Shown: positions 43,246-54,500, counted from the stretch's first letter. The stretch is 64,000 nt of DNA from Labyrinthula sp. Ha (GCA_015227615.1 JAALGZ010000044.1:124001-188000), one strand, 5' to 3'. Numbers and translations: made by a program. Notes: a model not told the origin generated them from the sequence alone.

Positions 43246-46074
43246 ATGCCTTATGAAATATCTTACAAGAGTGTGGTTGAAAACCTAGACCATTATGACA
43301 AAGATTTCGTTATTATGGCATTATCTGATTTATCTAATCTTTTAGCTGACTCAAAACAAATTCAATCCTCTTTACAGACCCCTTTAGTCTCAAAATTGCT
43401 TCAACATCTCACAAAACAACCTGATCCTCAACAAACTATTCCTTCTGAAGTCCCACAACTTTGCTTGAAACTCATACCTCAACTTCTACCATACCTGACA
43501 ATTAATAACTCGGTCAAATTAACTGATTTTCTTTTATCTCCTTTTATTTCTTCTTATCAAACACAATTTATTGACTTACATGTTCTTTCACTTAAACAAT
43601 CTTTTTCTCATCAATCTACAAAAAAATTATTTAACGGACAGGAATTATTTAATCGTTTTATAGGATTTAAAAGTTCAAAAAAAACTTATGAAGTAATAAA
43701 AAGTTTGTTAAAAAACTATAATTGTAACAAGAAGGTGTATGCAAAATATTGTGAGAAACAGTTAAAAGAAGAAGGGAGAGTTTTTTATCCATATTTTATA
43801 TCTACCGCAGAAGTATTGGATGGCTATGATTTAAGATATTTGGCATCAATTATTGATGATGTTGATATTTTGATTGCAGTTCTTAAAAGAAAAGAGGTTA
43901 AAGTGGAAGAAGGTAATGAGTGGCAAGAAATATCAGATTTGTTCTTGTCAAGAGATAAAATTGATTCAAATCTTCTTCAAGCAATGGGAAATTTAATATC
44001 TTTTGTTCCTGAAGAGACTCAATTGAGTTTCTTCAACCAAAGTAGAGGCGTTATAAGAGAATGGTTGGACGCAAACAAAGAAAACCAACAGATGGACCTA
44101 AGTGAAGAAGATGACGAGGATTTTGATTATGATGATTTTGAAGAAGACCTGGTGGAAGACTATGGAGACAATGGGACTTCAACTATTAAGTCTGAGACTC
44201 TTGAGGCAGCTATTAATTTACTTTTAAGAAGTGGAAAACAAGAAAAACTATTAGAAGAAGTCTTATTAGAAGAAGAAAGAGCACAACTGAAAATAAAAAT
44301 TCTTGAAGGTGGAAAGGTCTTGAACCAAGAGATTTATTACAAGGTATTGTTTACTGAACAAAACTTAGATGTTATTCTTAAAGTGATACATATCATGGAA
44401 CGAGATGATCTATTACTTGATACTTTAGTAGAAAAAGATGTTTTCTTTAACTGGCATATAAAGAATAGCGATATTCTAGTTTATAAAAGATTGAGTAAAT
44501 TGTTACAGAAAAAGAAATGCACACACTATTTACGTAATTGTCTTGAGAGAGTGCTATCTGGGCAAGATATAAACGCTTCTTTAGTTGGTATCTTGGTCTC
44601 AAATCTAGAAAAGTCTTCACTTGGACAACTGCAAGAAAGTTTATTAAATCTACTTAGTATTAATGCTAATGATGTTGATATAAATATTCTTCAGGTATTC
44701 GAAGCAGTAGAAACTAAAGATAACAAGCTGCAAAATGTGTGCTTGCGTATTATATTAAAGGAAGAAGAGATCAACCCTACTTTTAGTACTGCTCTCCGAA
44801 TTCTATCTCGATGGAAAGATGAAAATGTCCAAAATGTACTATTTCAGGTTATTAACAAGTTATCTACTGTGAAAAAGTCATGGCCAGAAGACACACTTAA
44901 AGATTTATTTACGACATTGTCAAACTACAAACTTCCTGATGACCAAGCTTTGATCATTTTGAATTATGTCCTGAACTACCCAGTGCAACAAGTAGAGAGA
45001 TCTATTATAACTCTATTCAGGAACACAGAATCTTCTAAGATCCAGGCGATTATTTTGAATAAGTATCAAGATGCAGCAAATTCTCTTCTCCCGAAACTTG
45101 CTGCAACGGGAAAGGATCTGAAGCTTGACTTGACAGAAAAATTGAGCTCTTTTGGATTAATTTTCGGAAGTTATTCACTAGGCTCTGTTTGTGATAAAAT
45201 TTATGAAATCCTGCTCAGGCATGAGAGCGCAAAGATGCTAGAAAGAAAAGTTCACGTTGATTGCTTGAGCGAAGTTATTCTTAGCAAGAGCACTCGAGTT
45301 CTTCTTGATGACATGAAGAAAGCATCCCAAGAACAACTTGTACTTCTAGTAGAAGTCCTGAAAAGCTTTGTTTCAAAAGGAGGAAATATATCTATTCATG
45401 AGTTTGAGGAAATAGTCACAATGGAAAGAAAAATGCCAGATTTAACTTTGGGTGAATCCTTGATGCTTTCAAGTAGAACACGTGAAAAGAATGATCTATT
45501 CCCCTTAGTATTGTCTTTGTCGATGAAAAGAGGTATACTCCTGATCCGCTTCTTTAAGTTTGTAGAAGTTCTTCGTAATAAGAAGTTTCTTGAAATATTC
45601 ACCTCAATCAACTTTTCTTCCTTAGAGATATCAGAGAAAGAAGCATGGTTGAGTTGTTGTTATACTTTACTTCGTAAGAATATACTACTCCCTACGGAAA
45701 GAGTTCTTGAAAATATATTTTCAGCTACTGTGAAAGTAAAAGAGCTTCAAATTGTTGTAAATCTTGGGCCTTTTAAGCAGAAAACCGATCTTGGTTTAGA
45801 CTCTAGAAAACTATCGTATCAAATACTTATTTTGTTACGTAAGAAACTTAACCAGGATACAGCTATTGAAGAAATAGTCCTGCGAGGATTAGAGGATGTT
45901 TCTGAAGTTCAAAGGTTAGCTATGCAATTAGGTGAGGACGTGCCGTCAGATCAAGTTACAACTAAAATGGAGCAACTGATGAACGTGCTGTCAAAGAAGA
46001 AAGAAAAAAATGAGATGGAGATTTTTGCTCTAGTTGGACAGGTTTTGCATAAGCGGAAAAAGCTTAATATTTAA
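43246..46074 (+). CDS. CAND1-like HEAT-repeat protein
   Basis: A 942-residue, all-helical, leucine-rich protein without introns. The N-terminus matches CAND1/TIP120: a YKSVVENLDHYDKDFVIMALSDL helix pair corresponds to the family's start (LLEKMTS.DKDFRFMAtNDLM). An acidic stretch at about residues 286-310 (SEEDDEDFDYDDFEEDL) sits where CAND1 has its acidic YDDDEDED loop. The remainder is a chain of degenerate HEAT-type helix pairs. CAND1 wraps around cullin-RBX1 and exchanges F-box/adaptor modules on SCF-type ubiquitin ligases. At 942 residues it is about 290 shorter than animal and plant CAND1 (about 1,230), so some repeats are missing; the C-terminal segment is less clearly conserved. With the RING-H2 gene it shows an active cullin/ubiquitin system. 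Ends in TAA. Another HEAT protein is possible but the N-terminus plus acidic loop favour CAND1. Confidence 0.7.
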   Translation: MPYEISYKSVVENLDHYDKDFVIMALSDLSNLLADSKQIQSSLQTPLVSKLLQHLTKQPDPQQTIPSEVPQLCLKLIPQLLPYLTINNSVKLTDFLLSPFISSYQTQFIDLHVLSLKQSFSHQSTKKLFNGQELFNRFIGFKSSKKTYEVIKSLLKNYNCNKKVYAKYCEKQLKEEGRVFYPYFISTAEVLDGYDLRYLASIIDDVDILIAVLKRKEVKVEEGNEWQEISDLFLSRDKIDSNLLQAMGNLISFVPEETQLSFFNQSRGVIREWLDANKENQQMDLSEEDDEDFDYDDFEEDLVEDYGDNGTSTIKSETLEAAINLLLRSGKQEKLLEEVLLEEERAQLKIKILEGGKVLNQEIYYKVLFTEQNLDVILKVIHIMERDDLLLDTLVEKDVFFNWHIKNSDILVYKRLSKLLQKKKCTHYLRNCLERVLSGQDINASLVGILVSNLEKSSLGQLQESLLNLLSINANDVDINILQVFEAVETKDNKLQNVCLRIILKEEEINPTFSTALRILSRWKDENVQNVLFQVINKLSTVKKSWPEDTLKDLFTTLSNYKLPDDQALIILNYVLNYPVQQVERSIITLFRNTESSKIQAIILNKYQDAANSLLPKLAATGKDLKLDLTEKLSSFGLIFGSYSLGSVCDKIYEILLRHESAKMLERKVHVDCLSEVILSKSTRVLLDDMKKASQEQLVLLVEVLKSFVSKGGNISIHEFEEIVTMERKMPDLTLGESLMLSSRTREKNDLFPLVLSLSMKRGILLIRFFKFVEVLRNKKFLEIFTSINFSSLEISEKEAWLSCCYTLLRKNILLPTERVLENIFSATVKVKELQIVVNLGPFKQKTDLGLDSRKLSYQILILLRKKLNQDTAIEEIVLRGLEDVSEVQRLAMQLGEDVPSDQVTTKMEQLMNVLSKKKEKNEMEIFALVGQVLHKRKKLNI

Positions 46075-46415
46075 CATTTTATCATTTGTGTTCTTTAAAG
46101 CTAAAGAATGAAATATAGAAAATATAACCAAAGTTGAGAAAAAAATAGTCAACTTAACTAAATAATTTTCTAATATTTTGCACTTATTATGAACAAACTT
46201 CTATTAAAAGGTTGCAGATATCAGAAAGTGCAAAAACATAATAATTCATTTAGTGTTGTTTTTTGAATAATCTTTATGGAAATTTAAATTCGCAAAAGAA
46301 GACATAAAAAACGTATATACCTTTTTCTTTTATCTTTTCTAGTGGTTTTGCTTTTGGAATAGTATATTAATAAATTCAATATTACATTACCACATAATTC
46401 TTATTTCGTTTCAGC
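46075..46415. other. Intergenic, AT-rich
   Basis: 341 bp between two co-oriented genes, with no coding signal. A TTATTTCGTTTCAG string directly before the next ATG resembles an intron acceptor and may mark a 5'-UTR mini-intron. Confidence 0.4.
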
Positions 46416-47461
46416 ATGAAAAGAAAAACAAAGAGAAAGAAAAAGCAACCCAAGAGACTTGATTCCAATTCAAACTATTCAAAAAAAACAACGAAGGATG
46501 AATTATTTGAGTTTTTACGCAATATAACCATAATAACTATTGTGATATGTCTTCCTTACGGTCTGTATCTGTCATACTACTGGCTTCGGCTTAAATCAGG
46601 ATTGCTTCGCCCAAGAGTCGAGCTTACAACTGAAAGACAAGTATAAAAAAACATATAATGAAACTTAGGTAATAATATTTGGAGTTCAAGGATCAGGAAC
46701 AAGTGATACAAGTGAGAAGTTAAATCAACTTGGTTTTGAAGTTGCTCATGAAACATCTGACGCTCTTGAAAATTTTGCAAGAGATGGAACTATTTCTTGG
46801 ATTCATTTCGTTGCTGCACAAAAACAAGGTATAAATTCATATATGATTTTAAGTTTCAGAAATAAACACTGATCTCTTATGCAGGAGGCCCAGAGAAAGG
46901 ATACTTCATTCTATCCAATTTGAGGCATCAGATTCTTGTTCATACAGAAAACTGTGGAATAATTGCTGGAGAGATCATTGTAAGAAAGTTTTTAAGAAAT
47001 GGAACGGTTGCATGTACAAAGAAAATGGATGTGAAACAAAATTTAGAAAACAACTGGTGCAAGTTCGTAATCCTTTAAAGAATATTGCTTCTCTTGTGGT
47101 TAAATTTTGTACTACAGCTAAGAAAGATAGTGTTCCTCATCCAGATATTTATGAAGTAATAGCATCTTTGTTTCCAACTGTTGACTTTGAAAAATATCAA
47201 GGTTGTATCGATATTTTTACAAAGTATTGGATTGAATATTATGCAGTAGTATCAGGTATAGCATATTATCAAATTGAGAATACAAGTCCAAAAGAAATAG
47301 CTGAGTTTGCTGGTTTTCATCCTACAATGGAAATAAATACAAAAACAAAAGTGAATGAAGTAAATAAAGGGAGACTACGTTTAACTTTACAAAATATTTC
47401 TTCTACACTTGTAGAAGATCTATTAGATATATCTGCCAAATATGGATATAAACTTAAATAG
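46416..47461 (+). CDS. Membrane-anchored sulfotransferase-like protein, three exons
   Basis: Exons 46416-46640, 46669-46828 and 46860-47461 give 328 residues once two mini-introns (28 and 31 nt) are removed. The N-terminus is very basic (residues 1-28), then a single membrane helix at about 33-56, the layout of a type II Golgi enzyme. Residue 76 onward reads VIIFGVQGSGTS, a P-loop-like 5'-phosphosulfate-binding motif, followed by LNQLGFEVAHE and DGTISWIHF. Exon 3 has a Cys/Trp-rich stretch (CSYRKLWNNCWRDHC...NGCMYKENGCET) likely to form disulfides, then QVRNPLKNIASLVVKF, which fits the 3'-phosphate-binding RxPxxxxxS site. Sulfotransferases move sulfate from PAPS to glycans or proteins in the Golgi lumen. 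Without splicing the gene looks broken into three frames. It converges on the kinase gene, 61 bp away. Confidence 0.75.
46641..46668 (+). other. Mini-intron, 28 nt
   Basis: GTATAAAAA donor and AACTTAG acceptor, phase 0. It contains a TAA in frame; removing it joins the membrane-anchor exon to the P-loop exon. Confidence 0.8.
46829..46859 (+). other. Mini-intron, 31 nt
   Basis: GTATAAATT donor and GTTTCAG acceptor, phase 1. Its removal makes the frame of the P-loop exon continuous with the CSYR...VRNP frame; a longer alternative ending at 46884 leads into a frame that loses those conserved segments. Confidence 0.75.
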
Positions 47462-47522
47462 AATATATTCAAAATTACAAACACAAAACATAGTAAACTA
47501 ACTCTACCACTTCACAAAACTA

Positions 47523-50258
47523 TCACTGATCGAAGTTGATAAATGGGTCATTCAATGGATCAATCAGATTGTCATACTCCTCAACATGATTTACATCTTC
47601 TCCAAAATCTTCTGCTCTAAAGTTAGCTAAATCCATCTTGTCTTGAACCTCTGGTTTCCATGGAGCTTTAGCAACTTTTCTTCTTAAATCTCCCCAAGTA
47701 ATACTTGCAAAAAATTTATGTTCTTTGATACCCTTTCCAGGGCTTAGGTTTGTATTCATACCCAATCTCTTTCTAGCATTTACTTCCAACAACATCTTCA
47801 CCAATCCTTTCAACTCCTTGGAAAACCCTTTAGGCACTATATATTTTCCCTTAATAATATTTCTAAACAAAGCCATCTGAAAAGTACTCTGACTATCCAC
47901 ATCACCTTCATTGCTTTCTTCAAACCTATCTCTTCGTTTTTGCACCTCTTTCGCAAACGGACTATATCCGGTTAACATTTCATACATTAACACTCCGAAT
48001 GCCCAGTAATCAACTGCTCTAGTATGCCATTTCTGCAACAGGATCTCCGGTGCCATGTACTCATATGTTCCACAAGTCGTAGAACTCTTCGCATCCCTGC
48101 TTGCAAACTGCTTTGCAAAACCAAAGTCAATAACTTTGATATATCCATCCACATCTATCATTAAATTTTCTGGCTTCAAGTCTCGATAAGCTATGGATTT
48201 ATCATGCAAGTAACATAACGCGTCAATTACACAGGCACCATAAAACCTTGCGTCTGGTTCAGGGATCCCTGCTTGAACAGAGTTTGAGCTGGATGTGGAT
48301 TGACTATCTATAATAGAGTCGTCTGCAGGGACTATCCTGTTAAACAACTCTCCACCTTGAACAAATTCCAACAACATATAAATACAATTACTATCTTGAT
48401 AAGTTTCATACAATTGTAGAATAAATGGATGATTGGCTTGTTGTAGAATATTCTTTTCTCTAGTTACTGCTTCCACTTGATTCTTTTCAATAACCAGTTT
48501 TTTTGCAATCCTCTTCAACGCAAAAACAGTTGGAATACTAGTTGTATTGTATACAACATCTTCTTCATAACCTCCAGCTGAACTTAAGCCGTGTAAGCTT
48601 TGTGCGAGATAATCTTCATCTGAGGTGAAGTTATACTCAGATTTTAAACTTGCTAGAAATACAGTTCCAAAAGATCCTTGTCCAATAGCACACTCTCTCT
48701 GCAACCACTTCTTTTTAATCTTAAGTTTAACATTCTTAACTTTCTTCGCAAGCGAAGGTTCTCGTAATTGGAAGGATTGCTTGCTTAATTTAACACTTGT
48801 TTGTCTCTCTCTAAGAGTTAACTTTGTTCTTACGGGTCTTTTTGTTTCTTTTCTTCTTCCAGATTCAACAAGTAAACTTTTCTGTTCCTCTGGTGTAAAA
48901 TATTTATTAAAAGTATCTTTTGAAACACTAAAGGTTTCTAATTTTTCACTGTCCACAACAACAGTTGCATCTCTTTTCTGTGCTTTTTCTCCTTTTAACA
49001 TACTTTCTCCAAAGTGCGCACCTTTACCCAGTCTAGCAACCACATCTAGTTCATCGTCTCCAATTTTCTTCTCAATCCTTACTTGTCCTTCTTTGATAAC
49101 ATAGAAATTCACAGCCTCCTTTCCTTCTTGTAAAACTAAATCCTCTTTCTTATATTCCGTGTATCTAATTTCCTTGGCTATCTTATCAAACTGTTCTGGA
49201 TATTCCTCATATACCTTTCTCATTAATGGTGCACACAAAAAAATTCTTCTATCTGCGTTTTCATCCAACTTAATCAAAAAGTTCTTACTTGCTAAGTGAA
49301 GAGAAAAAGCTTCTTCATCAAGAACCAGCACAGACACTGGAGTCCTTGCTCTAATTGTTGCATTACGAGGATTCGTGGTAAGAAAAGATGACTCTCCAAA
49401 ATAATCCCCTTTTCTCAGCACAGGATCTGATGAACTATTGTTCAACTGCACAAGAACTTCTCCGGAAAGAATCACATAGAAAAATCTGGTTTCTGCTCCT
49501 TGTTTCACAATCTCCTCAGCTGGTTTAAATTGCTGAAAATGGCCAACTTCAGCTAATATCCTGATAGTCTTTTCCCTATCTTTTATAGGCAATAGGTCTA
49601 TTATGGAAGATTCCTTTAATGCACTCAACACCAGTTCCTTTTGCACTTCATATTGTTTATCCATGATCATTCTAAATTGAGACCTATCTAAACTCCATAA
49701 TTCACAATCTTCTCTTGCTATAACTGTTGCTTGTCTAGGACTTTCAAACATTAAACTTAGTTCTCCAAAAACACTTTCCACCTTCAACTCAACCTCTTTC
49801 CCATTTTTCAGCAACACACCCACCCTTCCTTTTTGTACAACATACAAACTTTCCCCTGTTGTACCTTCTATGATAACTTTTTGTCCTTTACGAACTTTCT
49901 TTGGTTGCATTGCCTGGACTAGCAGGTCAATCTGCGTCTGAGTGCAGTGATTAAACAGAATATTCTCTTCCAACGCCTTGCGTATTGTCTTCTCGGACAC
50001 TTTATGCTTTGGAAGGGATGTTAACATAGGCTTCTGTTGTCTTTGAAGTGGTGAGTAGTATCCTAATCTTCGCAGTTTCTTTGCTCGAAAGACCAGCTTC
50101 ATCCGCTGTTCTGCTCTTCCCGTACGTGTCATGGGTTGTGTTTTATCATTGAACCCATCGGGTGTTAATTTCCCTTTGGTAATTTTTGTGGTAGTTGGTT
50201 TTGTTTTCCTACCTAGTTTTGTTCGTGGTCCACGACGAAGAGTATTTGGCTGCATCAT
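47523..50258 (-). CDS. Cyclic-nucleotide-dependent protein kinase with three binding domains (PKG-like)
   Basis: A 911-residue AGC-type kinase. After a basic N-terminus come three cyclic-nucleotide-binding domains at about 100-205, 215-335 and 337-455. Each keeps the phosphate-binding cassette Glu and Arg: FGELSL...R175, FGESSF...R298, FGESML...R429. The catalytic domain (about 520-850) has IGQGSFG, Lys582 in ALKR, YRDLKPEN (catalytic Asp693), DFG at 711-713, a TTCGTYEYMAPE activation loop, and an AGC tail ending DPFINFDQ, which supplies the hydrophobic motif. Fusion of several cyclic-nucleotide domains to the kinase in one chain is the PKG layout of alveolates and other protists. The residue after each cassette Arg is Gln, Asn or Asp, not the Thr/Ser that favours cGMP, so ligand choice is uncertain. 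The N-lobe carries an insert of about 35 residues before the ATP-lysine and Ser-rich inserts lie near 645-665 and 770-795. No intron; stop is TGA. Confidence 0.9.
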   Translation of the reverse strand: MMQPNTLRRGPRTKLGRKTKPTTTKITKGKLTPDGFNDKTQPMTRTGRAEQRMKLVFRAKKLRRLGYYSPLQRQQKPMLTSLPKHKVSEKTIRKALEENILFNHCTQTQIDLLVQAMQPKKVRKGQKVIIEGTTGESLYVVQKGRVGVLLKNGKEVELKVESVFGELSLMFESPRQATVIAREDCELWSLDRSQFRMIMDKQYEVQKELVLSALKESSIIDLLPIKDREKTIRILAEVGHFQQFKPAEEIVKQGAETRFFYVILSGEVLVQLNNSSSDPVLRKGDYFGESSFLTTNPRNATIRARTPVSVLVLDEEAFSLHLASKNFLIKLDENADRRIFLCAPLMRKVYEEYPEQFDKIAKEIRYTEYKKEDLVLQEGKEAVNFYVIKEGQVRIEKKIGDDELDVVARLGKGAHFGESMLKGEKAQKRDATVVVDSEKLETFSVSKDTFNKYFTPEEQKSLLVESGRRKETKRPVRTKLTLRERQTSVKLSKQSFQLREPSLAKKVKNVKLKIKKKWLQRECAIGQGSFGTVFLASLKSEYNFTSDEDYLAQSLHGLSSAGGYEEDVVYNTTSIPTVFALKRIAKKLVIEKNQVEAVTREKNILQQANHPFILQLYETYQDSNCIYMLLEFVQGGELFNRIVPADDSIIDSQSTSSSNSVQAGIPEPDARFYGACVIDALCYLHDKSIAYRDLKPENLMIDVDGYIKVIDFGFAKQFASRDAKSSTTCGTYEYMAPEILLQKWHTRAVDYWAFGVLMYEMLTGYSPFAKEVQKRRDRFEESNEGDVDSQSTFQMALFRNIIKGKYIVPKGFSKELKGLVKMLLEVNARKRLGMNTNLSPGKGIKEHKFFASITWGDLRRKVAKAPWKPEVQDKMDLANFRAEDFGEDVNHVEEYDNLIDPLNDPFINFDQ

Positions 50259-51389
50259 TTTTTTTTCTTCTTCTGTTTTTTTTTTCTTCAGCTGTCTTTC
50301 GATTAACCTTTAATTCGGGATGAGATAATTTCTTATAATATTTAATTTTTGTCTCGTTTTATATACAGTTCATTCGTAGGTGTATTCGTTTCGGGACACC
50401 TGGTTCGTTAGCCCGTATATTTCTATGAAATACGTTGTCCATTAACTGAATATGAAAGCATACGTTTCGTAATTACAGTGAATCTGGTCTTTCTGAAAAG
50501 TCATTAATTTTATTATATTTATACCGGTATAAAATTAATAATTTTATTTAAATATAATAAATATATATATATAAATTTTTAAACATAACTACCGTTAATC
50601 TTACGGATTATTGTTACTAATGTATGATTAATGAATTTTATGGGGAGTTATCAACTGGGAAAGAAACTGGAAAATGATGAACAAAATAGACAAAGTTTAA
50701 GAATCTGTGTGTTGGCACCGATTATTATAAAATATTATAAATAAAACTCACGTAAACCTAGCTTAAATTTCTTTAATACTTTAAGATAAAATATAATAAT
50801 AGAACTAACTAATAATAAATATAAAAGAATTATTCAATAAATAAAATAACTTTAGATTAACAATATATAACTTTTATTACTTTAATTGGTCATTAACTAA
50901 GAATTAAGTTATATAAAATAAAACATTTATTATCTATAACAAATTGTTTATCTCTTGAATAAAAAGTATTTATTCTTTTATATGAATATTGAATAAAACC
51001 TAAAAAGTATAAGAGTTTTCTTATTTGATCTACGACAATTAATACATTATCGCAATGTTTCTTATTTAAAGATATTCCCAAGTTTATTGTACAAATATAT
51101 TTTTCAACGAGTCTTTCGATTAAAAAAAAAACTTACGAGTAAGTCGAAGTATAACAATAGATGAAACTTTGCTATTTTAGATATGTGAAAAAAGCAAATA
51201 CTTTCGGGGAATACCAATATATATATGTATCCTCACTTAGTTTAAAGATAAAGCCAAGTTTTAAAGTATCAGCAAAAAAACATTCTGTGCAATATGTAGA
51301 GATTTAGTATGTTTTTCTTTCATGATGAGAGTTGGACCCCAGTTTTCCTGTACAAACTTCCAAACCTTCTTTCAAAATAAATCTAAGAA
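50259..51389. other. AT-rich upstream region with a 16-bp palindrome
   Basis: Very AT-rich DNA upstream of the kinase gene. A perfect palindrome TTTATACCGGTATAAA lies at 50518-50533, about 260 bp before the kinase start codon, and an AT alternating run at 50561-50574. No protein signal; a 62-codon minus-strand frame at 50893-51081 is likely chance. Confidence 0.5.
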
Positions 51390-51553
51390 GAATGATTCCA
51401 ACTGTGAAAGTTTCTCCAGCAAAAAGAAGTCTCGCTTCGGAACCATACCCCAAGAAAGCATATAGAACTGAAACTATTCTTACAATCCTATCATTGCCAC
51501 TGTGTTATATATTTGTACACCTCATATTATTCAACTTTGGTTTGCTTTACTAA
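51390..51553 (+). CDS. Possible small membrane protein
   Basis: A 53-codon frame from an ATG (reading MIPTVKVSPAKRS), with a basic, Ser/Pro-rich first half and one hydrophobic helix (ILTILSLPLCYIFVHLILFNF) at the C-terminus, as in tail-anchored proteins. The frame stays open upstream to about 51326, where a GTATGT...GAGAG segment of 25 nt could be an intron, but no ATG exon is evident above it. It lies at the last AT-rich stretch of the island. The candidate is weak and could be chance. Confidence 0.25.
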
Positions 51554-54500
51554 ATAAAATTTTGATATGTTCGCTGTGGGATTGAGAGCTTCAGACTCTA
51601 GTGCTACAAGGCTGCTTCTCTCTTGTATCAGCTTTGCGTGGATATGAGCTGTCACGCAGTATACAGGCTCTAGTCCTGACCATTACTCTAATACCTTTTT
51701 CTTTTTTGATCAATTGAACGTAATATTTTTTGGATTCTGTGCTCTCCGTTTTCTTTCAGTTTTGGAGCTCTGTAACCTCGTTTAAAATATTTATTACTTT
51801 TGCGACGAATAATAAGAAACAACTATGCTTCTAATAAAGTTAAGAAATGGGGCTGGCAAAGCCCACAGTTCCTCATATATCTTAGCTCATTATTCGGCAG
51901 TTGGTAATACAACGCTATCCATTCCTTTGTACGGACCAGTTTACATAATCTACTGAGAAAATGAAATCGTTACTAGAAACTCAAGTACTGCTAGTCCAGT
52001 TTCACAGTGTCAATCCCGCTCGTAGTGAGCAATAGCAATTTTTCGCAAGGTTGAGTATTTATTCTGCTGCATTGCTGCAGCAATCAACCAGTTTTAGGTT
52101 TAGGTTTGACATTGGGTTCTATTTTCAATTAGACCTAGAATTACGAAGGGTGACAAGTCTCTCGAAGTACAAATTGCTGGTTGAAGCATAGAATGAGACA
52201 TTAAGAAGATAAAATATCTCTGTAAGAGACCTGAAACTTTGTGTTTTGATTCTATCCATAAACAATTTGAATAAATATACTAGGTGATAAAGAAAATAGA
52301 TACCAAGGGTAACCCAGTCGTAGAAAGAAAACTTTGTACGAGGGTTCAGTTGTTTCTGCGAACGGTCATATCTTAACTTAACGCAAACTCAGTACTTTAG
52401 TGGCTTTGCCTCAACAAAACAACATCCGCATCTGCATACTAAAAGTAGTTGGGGGCATATTGCACAAAGACCTCAAAGTACTGATAATGATATCGTAGAG
52501 TGGTTAGTTGTGGCTGCTAACGACGACTAGCAAGGAAGAAAAAATTGTTTGAGGTACCAGATATGGGTCGACAACATGAAAACTTTACGATTGTCACATT
52601 CTTAAAACGACACCAAGTGATCTTTTTCGATAAGAATACAAAATATAGACATATTGGATAATCAAAAGTTGCCTCATGCATTCATATCAGCTACAATTGA
52701 GGATGTGAATTTCTCCTCTCAGCAGATCCAGACAAGATATTAATGTTCAGAGTTGCCGTGATGCTGAACCTCGTCAATTTAGTAAGTTTAATTAGGAGAT
52801 TCCATTACTTTATGATTGATAGATTGGGTGCTGACTGGAGATAAGAACGAACGTCACAGCTGTTATCAAGGAAGAAAATCTGACATACACTGTGCCAATG
52901 GCTCATTTTCAGCTTTCAAATACCCATGTACAGTAAGATAACGCAGTAGAATGTTGCTTTCTGGAAGTTCTAGACCCATCTAAAGGATGAGGAGAGGAGA
53001 AAGTAAGGATTGCTGTGATTCTATTTGAATTTTCCACGACGTACCAAATAAATAACCTGGATAACGGGACAGATAATTCAAGGGTAATATCTTGGTGGAA
53101 GCGAAAATTGAAAAACGAATCATAATACACCTGCCAGTCTGGAGTAAAAGAATACACAAGTAGAATTCTATCCTTTTGCAAGATTTGCAATTACAACATA
53201 TTAAGAACATTCACCAATTTATGTTAGTCTTGAGTCAATCCAAGCATTAGACTTTAGCCTTAAGCTTTAGCCATTGATTCCAAGTTACATAAAATCATAA
53301 GAATGCTCATTTAATTATTTTGTATAGGGGTATCTTTTGAGGGAAAATATTAAAATGAAATGATACAATAAAAGCTTATCAGTTTTGACTTGGTTTGGAC
53401 ATTAGTCTTGCTAAAATAATAATAGATTTCTTATAGATCATGACACCTCAAGTGATATTCAGGCCAAACGCTACAAAGTTCAGTAACTCCATCTTCTTTG
53501 AAGTTTCGACTACCGTTTCTACCGAATCTTACACTTCAAATGTTTAAGAAACTAATAAAACTACAGAAACCCAATAGTACATATTCCACCTCTTAAAGAC
53601 TTGATACCATTCTTGTTGATGAAAGCTTGTGCGTACTTCTCACTTTGAAATATAGATGAAATTTATCATGGTATATCTAAAATTAACAAATAATTGTCCC
53701 TATGGGGGGGACTATAATCTTTGAAACATTCTTTGTACCCTTTAGTTTACATCTTTACATCCACTTGTTGTAACTTAAATTTTAAAACTGTACATTTGAG
53801 CTCGATATCCCAACTTATTTTGTCAAACCTAAGCATGAAAACCAGTATAATGCTTCTATTGCCAACATATATGTTAAATCCAAATAAAATCAAACTGCCA
53901 TAAGAAATTAAGCCAGGAATTTCTACTCAAGATATTTGAATTAATGAAACTACTTAAACGACTGAAATTATTCATATGTTATGAAGGTGTAAATAAATAC
54001 AGTTATAAATTACACAGTAGCAGATTGTCATATGCATGAAACAGGCTGTCCATACCTAATGCAGGTATAGCTGAGTATCAAAGAGAGTCACTCATGAATA
54101 GACAGAAGCAGAAGTACGTGTTCGGATCCTAAATGCAAAAAATCTAGTAATCATACGGTGATGGGGTACTAGAAAAAATATTGAGCAGCTGAGGAGTTAG
54201 AGAATAAAAAAAACCAATGAGATCAAAATATCAAAAAAAAGATGTGCGGCCAAAATCCCAAATGATACTCAAGATAAAAGCAAAATAAACTCAAAGTGGC
54301 AGTGAAAACCTTAATATCACTCAAAGCAAACTGAGAAGCCTCAAAACACGTTTGGTAAATCATGATAATTTCAAAGGGTACGCCAAGTTTAACATATTGT
54401 CAAATAACTACGTTGCTCGAGCCAGAGTCTGCTTTAGCGCTTAACCTCTGAAAGGGGGGGGGGGTAATATTCTTTTTGCGAACCAAGAAACCATCTGTTT

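Noticed and set aside
46829-46884. 56-nt alternative for the second intron of the sulfotransferase-like gene
   Set aside because: It leads into a frame that loses the CSYR...VRNP segments; the 31-nt intron keeps them.
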